DNA of 64,000 nucleotides. It comes from Planctomycetota bacterium. GTDB lineage: Bacteria; Planctomycetota; PUPC01; JACPCR01. Shown piece after piece: positions 55,201 to 61,237 of this stretch (position 1 is the stretch's first letter; each line of letters opens with the position of its first letter). Location of the stretch: the NCBI GenBank assembly GCA_027625095.1, contig JAQBXN010000008.1, positions 62,001 through 126,000 of the forward strand. Reading direction: 5' to 3'. The notes beneath the pieces were generated by a model. The model was not told the DNA's origin. It saw only the letters and a list, made by a program, of their open reading frames with translations, and did not search any database. Made by a program: the position numbers and the translations under genes.

Positions 55201-55353
55201 AGCCGGCGGTGCGAAATACAAGAACGAGAAAATCGAGGCACTCAAGGTGCCAACGATGAGCGAGACCAGGACGGGCTTATGTGCCGAAATCCCGCCTGAT
55301 CGACGAACGAACTCCTGAGTCCTGCCTATCGTTCTGGTCCTGATGGTATCCAT
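52276..55353 (-). CDS. CHASE2-domain class III adenylate/guanylate cyclase with TPR tail
   Basis: A 1025-residue membrane sensor-cyclase. One N-terminal membrane segment (about 27-50), a very large extracytoplasmic CHASE2 region (about 55-645), three membrane segments (about 650-735) and a class III cyclase domain (about 755-935). The catalytic domain has the first metal Asp in FFSDVAGFTTISE, the second in YEGDAIMADFG, and GDAVNQAARFE with the transition-state residues. A short TPR-like end (WRHYAVQDFEKAIELFDQCLAIAPKDG) follows. It converts ATP or GTP to a cyclic nucleotide; the Lys/Asp base-selecting residues are not unambiguous. The sensed signal is unknown. Confidence 0.92.
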   Translation of the reverse strand: MDTIRTRTIGRTQEFVRRSGGISAHKPVLVSLIVGTLSASIFSFLYFAPPAVLTKFEHQVRDSFFPFRSTIKADPAIVFCNIDDEVLRQLSEWPLPRIYYTELITHLKDAEMIGFDVLFPEKGMISKRESKQATEKFGSLLKVVQAAFSGQGEQDAVLQQLETIYQEASNSMAGPDGPLSEAAKKHGRVLFPMAFPEEYPGVAELEKNNKKFKEIASLLQNEFFRYPELYKAWFDSSPFTALSDLKAKLDEKGQHGLGALDSSDDGDDGKKYTWNYIEGALINIIPRVYDADSQFVLQRLEQEDFIISRKALEENGAGYDDILVRAMTNAQGQAVNPPLLDIEKSTYRFLTEPQPVYSENNDQFKKWAIHEYPYRKTHELIFAEAMGGLLLSNYRDDLAAMLEAQASELAEDLYQTLDSYIRERVTDESAPHIHDILVDGEGKALETQDQKEEAASTLTTAFKSFLHAKTPLVRFCLASTAPSYFAVQKDFDGAVRHYPLVTVRGDRAFFSMGLVMACHHLKVPVQTIRLCPGNFLLLPGAQISDGTTKDIKIPVDERGRMVINWAGKFKNTAIFKHYSFNKVLNSPEYRSELEGKLVLVGYTATGTHDVAPNPFEEEGNYPLVGAHANVLNGILTQNFLQPEIGKRRYVNVIVICVTAMLMALATGYFSQHWSAIVLIASSLAYFAIAFNLFAYWGEPLNVSFTIFGITFSFGGVLLYRYMTEERQKKVVKAMFSTMVSPEVLEYLQESPDRFKLVGEKKMATMFFSDVAGFTTISESLSAEDLAKVLNEYLTPMSNIIMKYGGYIDKYEGDAIMADFGVPLWKDENEPNSHAWKCCWAALDQMEKLREIQFEIKTRYGCDIDVRMGINTGEVSAGNMGSEQKFQYTVMGDAVNQAARFEPANKEFNTHIMIGEPTYIHSQHKIEARKLAALVVKGKTQPVICYELVGKKGQISDEQLHLIEKFEAGWRHYAVQDFEKAIELFDQCLAIAPKDGPSLRYKGLSAEFIKKPPAPSWRGEFIQTSK

Positions 55354-55494
55354 GCTGCGCCGGAAGTAATGGTAGATTGAACTATAAGTGAGCCGTGCCT
55401 GTCGTTTACAGCCTGTTTAGTCAAGCATTTTATAAGGAGAACTGAATTCCTCCTATCGCGGGTAGCAAGGCACGTGTGAGTGTTTATCCGCCAT

Positions 55495-56553
55495 TCAATC
55501 GAAGGGCTCAACGCAGTTGGAGTGGATTTCCAGTTCGGGATTCTGCTGGCGCAGCAATTTACCAATGTGCCAGACCGCGCGTTTCACGCCATGCGTCGGT
55601 CTTGGATGGCCGACCTGGGCCAGCTTTAACAGGCATTCCCCCTCGCGTTGGAGAATGGCGATGCCAAACTGTTGTGTGAACTCGCCTTCGATCGCAAGCA
55701 CTTCGATGAGCTGATTGTTGTGGTCCGTCTGCTGGTAGGCTCTGAGGAATTTGATCACGTAATCGAGCCCTTCATGAGATTCACAAATAGTGCAGGGCTC
55801 GAATTCGAGTGAGACCTCCGCATTATCCGGGACTTTAAAAAGAATGTTAGGCATATCTCCAAACGGTGAAATAGAGGTGGGTAAGTCTATCTGGCACTGC
55901 TCCGGTTTTTCCCATACGAAATAGTAGATCGGCTGCCCAACATCCAGGAACTTCTGTTCATACTTCGTTGGCGTGCGTCCAGGCAGTGAGTGCACGAAGG
56001 TCGTATCAAAGCAGGAACGAATATCCTGTTGGTTCTCAAGGACGCGGACGATCCTGGCTGCGTATTTTACATGGTCGGTGGCGATAGTGACGCGAGCGCC
56101 CGGCTGTAATCTCGAGGCCAGCAGTCGAACGAATTCCGGCTGAATGATCACCTTGGTGAATCGTTTGTCTTTTGCCCAGGGGTCAGGGTGGTTGATGACG
56201 ATTTCGTCCAGCGATGACTGTGGGAACAGTGTCTGGAGAGCCAGCTTGCCCGGCAATTCGGCCGCGCGCCCGTTAGTCAGATTGGATTTGTGAAGCCGCT
56301 TCAAGAGGCGTGAGACCGAACTCCACGAAATGTCGACTCCAATGTAGTTGGCCTCTGGATGTTTCTCTGCCTGCTCAGCCAGAAAACTGCCGTTGCCAAA
56401 ACCGATCTCGAGTCGAAGTGGGCCTGGACGCCCAAAGACAGCTTGCCAATCGATTGGCCAGTCGTATTGAGTCCAGCGTATTTCGTATTCGTGAATGGTA
56501 CGCGCCAGGGCGGAGGCGGACCAGATTTTTTCGGACATGGTAGTGGATTTCAT
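55495..56553 (-). CDS. trmB: tRNA (guanine-N7-)-methyltransferase with C-terminal extension
   Basis: A 352-residue protein; TrmB is usually 210-240. It methylates G46 in the variable loop of tRNA using S-adenosylmethionine. SAM-binding LEIGFGNGSFLAEQA (48-62), the VDISW segment, and the substrate-binding NHPDPWAKDKRFTKVIIQPEF (equivalent of NFPDPWPKxRHxKRRL) are present. The last 130 residues (from about 215, starting FVWEKPEQC) include CTICESHEG and a beta-rich part that I do not recognise. Start ATG 56553; a second ATG lies 15 bases in. Divergent from the PSCyt gene with 99 bases between. Confidence 0.88.
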   Translation of the reverse strand: MKSTTMSEKIWSASALARTIHEYEIRWTQYDWPIDWQAVFGRPGPLRLEIGFGNGSFLAEQAEKHPEANYIGVDISWSSVSRLLKRLHKSNLTNGRAAELPGKLALQTLFPQSSLDEIVINHPDPWAKDKRFTKVIIQPEFVRLLASRLQPGARVTIATDHVKYAARIVRVLENQQDIRSCFDTTFVHSLPGRTPTKYEQKFLDVGQPIYYFVWEKPEQCQIDLPTSISPFGDMPNILFKVPDNAEVSLEFEPCTICESHEGLDYVIKFLRAYQQTDHNNQLIEVLAIEGEFTQQFGIAILQREGECLLKLAQVGHPRPTHGVKRAVWHIGKLLRQQNPELEIHSNCVEPFD

Positions 56554-56652
56554 TTGGGCGAGGGATTGTTCGAATATGTGCGGCTTTTGCCATGCCCTTT
56601 CTGCAAGGCTTCGGAGGGGCGTTACAATGTTCCTTCCTAATCGATAACCCTT

Positions 56653-59600
56653 ATGCGTTCATCATTTATCATCTGTCTGGCTCTGGTCCACCCGAAATTG
56701 GTTTTCCCCGAAGCAGAGAGGATCGATTTCGCCAAGACGATCCGCCCGATCTTTGAAGCAAACTGCTTCGAATGCCACGGCAGCGAAAAGCAGAAGAACG
56801 GCCTCAGGCTTGACGACAAAGTAACAGCCTTCCGCGGTGGCGACACCGGCGAAGCCATCGTTCCGGGCAAGAGTAAGCAGAGCCTTCTCTTCCAGGTGAT
56901 TACCGGCACCGCACAGAACAAAGAACTTGTCATGCCCAAAGGCAAAGAGCGGCTCAGTGAGTCGCACGTGCTTGCTATTGGCAACTGGATCGACCAGGGA
57001 GCCGTCTGGCCGGAAAGCCCCGAGGGTGGGCAACGCCTGAAAAGTGGCCACTGGGCCTTTCAGCCAATTGCGGTTCCTGAGCCGCCGAAGCCGAATAATT
57101 CATCGTGGATTAAGAATCCAATCGACGCATTTATATTGAGGAGGCTTGAAGAGAAGCAGATCACTCCGTCACCGGAGGCCGGCAGAGCAACGCTCATCCG
57201 ACGCCTCTACTTTGACCTCCTTGGGTTGCTGCCCAAGCCCGAAGAGGTGGATGCGTTCATTGGAGACAAGTCCAGTGACGCGTACGAGAAGCTGGTCGTC
57301 CGCATTCTGAAGTCCCCACACTACGGTGAACGCTGGGGACGTCACTGGCTCGACCAGGCGAGATATGCGGACTCGCATGGATACAGCGTTGACAGCGAGC
57401 GTACCATGTGGCCGTATCGCGACTGGGTCATCAAGGCGCTGAACGATGACATGCCGTTTGACCAGTTCACTATCGAGCAACTAGCGGGCGACCTCCTCCC
57501 AAACCCGACACCCAACCAGATCGTCGCCACCGCGTTTCATCGAAACACGATGATCAATCAGGAAGGCGGTACCAAACCTGAACAGTTCCGGGTCGAATCA
57601 GTCATCGACCGCGTCAATACCACCGGGCAGGTGTGGCTCGGTCTTACGCTCGGTTGTGCCCAGTGCCATTCACACAAGTTCGATCCGATTACCCAGCGTG
57701 AGTACTACCAGCTCTACGCTTTCTTCAACAACACCCAGGACGCGAACGGCGCCGGCCCCACCCAGCGTTTGCCGACACCGCTTCAGGAGCAGGAGCAGAA
57801 GGAATTGGAGGCCGAACTGAAGAGCGCTGAGGATGAGCTCCAGAATTATGAAAAGTCTTTGGCCGGCAAGAGAGCCGAGTGGGAAGGAAGCATGATCGCT
57901 CAACTCAACTCGACGAAGCCGCTCGTGTGGTCGCTGTTGAAGGGCGCTCTGTACATTTCGCCAGGTGGCGCCACGCTGTCGCCGCTGGAGGATGGCTCAA
58001 TCCTTGTGGGCGGAAAAGTGCCCCCAAACGACAACTACAGCATCCAATTCAATTCCGACATCCGGACGATCAGCGCGATCCGACTCGAAGTGCTGCCGGA
58101 CAAGAGTCTGCCGAAAAACGGCCCCGGCCTCGCGGGCAACGGCAACTTTGTGCTGACTGGTTTTGAACTCAAAGTCGACGGAGTGCCGATCACGATCGCC
58201 TCCGCAATAGCAGATCACTCACAACCGGGTTATCCAATCGTGAATTCTATCGATGGAAGCCCCAAGACTGGATGGGCAATTAACGTTGGTAGCGGCTCCG
58301 AAAAGGGAGCTCAGATGAATGCCGCCCACATGGCTACTTACTTTCCTGCTGCAACCGGGGATGCCGCCGGCAAGACGGTTTCCATTGCCATGAAACACGA
58401 AATGAATGACCGGTATCTCATCGGCCGCTTCCGCCTTTCAATAACTGATGCTGGCGTTGAAACATTGCGACAGCCGGTATCACCCGAACTTCGTGAGGCA
58501 ATTCTGGCTGCGGCGGAGAAGCGCTCTGCAGAGCAAAACAGACTCGTTCAAGAGGAATTTACGAAACGCGAGCCTATGCGCGTGAAGTTCGTGGAGAAAC
58601 GTGATGCGATAAAGAAGAAACTGGACAGCCTGAGCAAGTCGACCCCGTCAGTCATGGTCATGAAGGAAAACCCGGCTCCGCGCGTTACCAATATTCTAAT
58701 CCGGGGCGATTATCTGCGGCCGGGAGCAGAGGTGCTGCCTGGCGTTCCGGAGGTGCTGTCCCCGTTGAAGCAGCGGGAGAAATTCAACCGCCTTCATCTT
58801 GCCGAATGGCTGGTCGACGCCAGCAATCCGCTGACTGCGCGTGTCACGGTGAATCGGGTCTGGATGCGTTACTTCGGCCGCGGGTTGGTCCAGACGGAAA
58901 ATGATTTCGGGATTCAGGGCACCCCTCCAACCCACCCGGAGTTACTCAATTGGCTTTCGAGTGAATTCGTCCGCAATGACTGGTCACTCAAATCGCTTCA
59001 CAAACTGATAGTGATGTCCGCGACCTATCGGCAGTCATCGCATGAGCGTCCCGATCTGTATGAGATTGACCCATTAAATAAACTGCTTGCCCGGCAGAAC
59101 CGGGTGCGTGCTGAGGCCGAGGTCGTCCGGGACATTGCCCTTTCAGCAAGCGGCCTGCTGAGTGAAAATATCGGTGGGCCGAGTGTCTACCCGCCGCAAC
59201 CAGAGGGCATTTATGCTTTCACTCAAAATCGAAAGAACTGGAAAACAAGCACTGGCCCCGACCGCTACCGGCGCGGTCTTTACACGTTTTTCTACCGAAG
59301 CGCGCCATATCCCATGCTGACTACATTCGATTCGCCTGATTTCGTATTCACCTGCACCTCGCGTCTCCGCTCAAACACCCCACTGCAGTCCTTAGCCATG
59401 GCAAACGATGAGGCCATGGTGGAGCTTGCCCGAGGCCTGGGCATACGAGTGCTGAAAGAGGAAACGGGCACGGACGAGGCGCGGATTAAAAGAGCGTTCA
59501 TGCTCTGCCTGTCACGCCCACCCACTTCGCACGAATCCGGGCTGCTTGTTCAATATCTGAAACAGCAGACTGACGAGTTCAATGCGGACGCGTCAGCCGC

Positions 59601-59715
59601 TGGCGAGGCCGCGGGTCCGGGTTTGCCTGAGGGCGTGAAGCCGGTCCAGGCAGCCGTGTGGACCGCGGCGGCCCGTGCACTGATCAATCTGGATGAATTC
59701 ATCACTCGAGAATGA
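56653..59715 (+). CDS. PSCyt1/DUF1549/DUF1553 planctomycete-type cytochrome c protein
   Basis: A 1020-residue exported protein: signal peptide (1-21), a planctomycete cytochrome c domain (22-120) with one haem motif CFECH (Cys38, Cys41, His42) and MPKGKERLS, DUF1549 (about 150-360), a variable central part with a coiled coil (about 380-420) and lectin-like stretch, and DUF1553 (about 690-940). Such proteins are hallmark PVC-type genes, thought to act in polysaccharide breakdown, but their reaction is unproven. Followed after four bases by a DUF1501 gene, its standard partner. Confidence 0.93.
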   Translation: MRSSFIICLALVHPKLVFPEAERIDFAKTIRPIFEANCFECHGSEKQKNGLRLDDKVTAFRGGDTGEAIVPGKSKQSLLFQVITGTAQNKELVMPKGKERLSESHVLAIGNWIDQGAVWPESPEGGQRLKSGHWAFQPIAVPEPPKPNNSSWIKNPIDAFILRRLEEKQITPSPEAGRATLIRRLYFDLLGLLPKPEEVDAFIGDKSSDAYEKLVVRILKSPHYGERWGRHWLDQARYADSHGYSVDSERTMWPYRDWVIKALNDDMPFDQFTIEQLAGDLLPNPTPNQIVATAFHRNTMINQEGGTKPEQFRVESVIDRVNTTGQVWLGLTLGCAQCHSHKFDPITQREYYQLYAFFNNTQDANGAGPTQRLPTPLQEQEQKELEAELKSAEDELQNYEKSLAGKRAEWEGSMIAQLNSTKPLVWSLLKGALYISPGGATLSPLEDGSILVGGKVPPNDNYSIQFNSDIRTISAIRLEVLPDKSLPKNGPGLAGNGNFVLTGFELKVDGVPITIASAIADHSQPGYPIVNSIDGSPKTGWAINVGSGSEKGAQMNAAHMATYFPAATGDAAGKTVSIAMKHEMNDRYLIGRFRLSITDAGVETLRQPVSPELREAILAAAEKRSAEQNRLVQEEFTKREPMRVKFVEKRDAIKKKLDSLSKSTPSVMVMKENPAPRVTNILIRGDYLRPGAEVLPGVPEVLSPLKQREKFNRLHLAEWLVDASNPLTARVTVNRVWMRYFGRGLVQTENDFGIQGTPPTHPELLNWLSSEFVRNDWSLKSLHKLIVMSATYRQSSHERPDLYEIDPLNKLLARQNRVRAEAEVVRDIALSASGLLSENIGGPSVYPPQPEGIYAFTQNRKNWKTSTGPDRYRRGLYTFFYRSAPYPMLTTFDSPDFVFTCTSRLRSNTPLQSLAMANDEAMVELARGLGIRVLKEETGTDEARIKRAFMLCLSRPPTSHESGLLVQYLKQQTDEFNADASAAGEAAGPGLPEGVKPVQAAVWTAAARALINLDEFITRE

Positions 59716-59719
59716 CCCG

Positions 59720-61159
59720 ATGAACCTGGAGCAGGATTTCAACCAACAGTTGCTGCATCTCGAAACCCGCCGCCACTTCTTCAAGCGATGTTCGATGGGG
59801 TTGGGCTCCGTGGCGCTGGCATCCTTAATGAACGGTGAGGCAACCGCGGCCACATTCAATCCAACCCTGCCCAGGCCGCCTCAACATGCGGGAAAGGCCA
59901 AAGCTGTCATCTACCTCTTCATGGCCGGAGGGCCGAGTCAGCTCGAACTTTTTGAAGACAAACCAAAACTTCGCGAGCTGAACGGTAAGCCTGCACCCGC
60001 GGATTTTATGAAGGACAAACAGTTCGCCTTTCTCAAGGCGGATGCTCTGCTGCTCGGCTCCCGGCGGACATTCGGGCAATATGGCCAGTCGGGTGCGGCG
60101 TTGAGCGAGCTCTTTCCGCACCACCAGAAGATCGTTGATGACGTCTGTTTTGTAAGGGGGATGACCACCAACGTCTTCAATCACGGTCCGGCCAAAATCT
60201 TCATCAATACCGGCGCACCACAGCCAGGTCGCCCGAGTATGGGCTCATGGGTGAGCTACGGCATCGGTAGTGAGTCGCACAATCTGCCAGCCTTCGTTGT
60301 CCTGCAGTCCGGCCCTCGCGGGCCGCGGGCCGGTGCTACTCTCTGGTCCAGTGGTTTCCTGCCGACGACCCATCAAGGGGTGCCGTTCCGCGGCAAGGGG
60401 GATCCAATTCTGAATCTTTCGAACCCGCCGGGCATCGACGACAAACGTCAACGCCAGTTCTTTGACGTGGTGCGCGATCTGAATCAGGGCCATCTGAACG
60501 CGGTCGGCGATCCGGAAATCGCCACCCGCATCGCGGCCTATGAAATGGCCTATCGGATGCAGAGCAGTGCACCAGAACTCATGGATCTTTCCGGAGAATC
60601 CAAAGCGACCATGGACCTTTACGGCCCTGATGCAGCCCAGCCCTCGTTCGCGAGAAACTGCATTCTTGCCAGGCGGCTTGTCGAACGTGGAGCGCGATTC
60701 GTGCAGCTTTACCACACCAATTGGGACAGCCACGGGGGCCCCGGCGAGACGCTAGAAAAAGATCTCGAGAAAGTCGCAATGGATGTTGACCAGGCGAGCG
60801 CGGCATTAATTCTCGATCTCAAACAACGCGGTCTGCTCGATGACACCCTTGTCATCTGGGGTGGTGAGTTCGGTCGCACCCCCATGGGCGAGCCCCGAAA
60901 GACCACCGGCCGCGATCATCACATCGAAGCCTTCACCGTCTGGCTTGCAGGCGGCGGAACTAAACCGGGCATCAGCATCGGTAAGACTGACGACCTTGGC
61001 TACTCCGTCATCGAGGAGAAGACCCACGTCCATGACCTTCAGGCGACCGTGTTGCACCTGCTTGGTCTCGACCACGAGAAACTGACCTTCCGCTTCCAGG
61101 GCCGCGACTTCAGGCTCACCGACGTGCACGGGAAGGTGATTGAGAAAATCCTGGCGTGA
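59720..61159 (+). CDS. DUF1501 domain exported protein
   Basis: A 479-residue protein with a Tat-type start (ETRRHFFKRCSMGLGSVALASLM) and the sulfatase-like alkaline-phosphatase fold of DUF1501: IYLFMAGGPSQLELFEDKP, FVRGMTTNVFNHGPAKIF, WDSHGG and DTLVIWGGEFGRTPMGE with the probable metal ligands, and a terminal HDLQATVLHLLGLDHEKLTFRFQGRDFRLTDVHG. The ATG at 59720 lies four bases after the PSCyt gene's stop and is preferred to an in-frame ATG at 59693. Function of the pair is unknown. Confidence 0.93.
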   Translation: MNLEQDFNQQLLHLETRRHFFKRCSMGLGSVALASLMNGEATAATFNPTLPRPPQHAGKAKAVIYLFMAGGPSQLELFEDKPKLRELNGKPAPADFMKDKQFAFLKADALLLGSRRTFGQYGQSGAALSELFPHHQKIVDDVCFVRGMTTNVFNHGPAKIFINTGAPQPGRPSMGSWVSYGIGSESHNLPAFVVLQSGPRGPRAGATLWSSGFLPTTHQGVPFRGKGDPILNLSNPPGIDDKRQRQFFDVVRDLNQGHLNAVGDPEIATRIAAYEMAYRMQSSAPELMDLSGESKATMDLYGPDAAQPSFARNCILARRLVERGARFVQLYHTNWDSHGGPGETLEKDLEKVAMDVDQASAALILDLKQRGLLDDTLVIWGGEFGRTPMGEPRKTTGRDHHIEAFTVWLAGGGTKPGISIGKTDDLGYSVIEEKTHVHDLQATVLHLLGLDHEKLTFRFQGRDFRLTDVHGKVIEKILA

Positions 61160-61237
61160 CGAAAAGTGGTAATCGTTATCGAGATCGCTGCGGTCTCGCT
61201 AACATCCCTAACGAAATTCTGGGCCCCAACGCACAGC

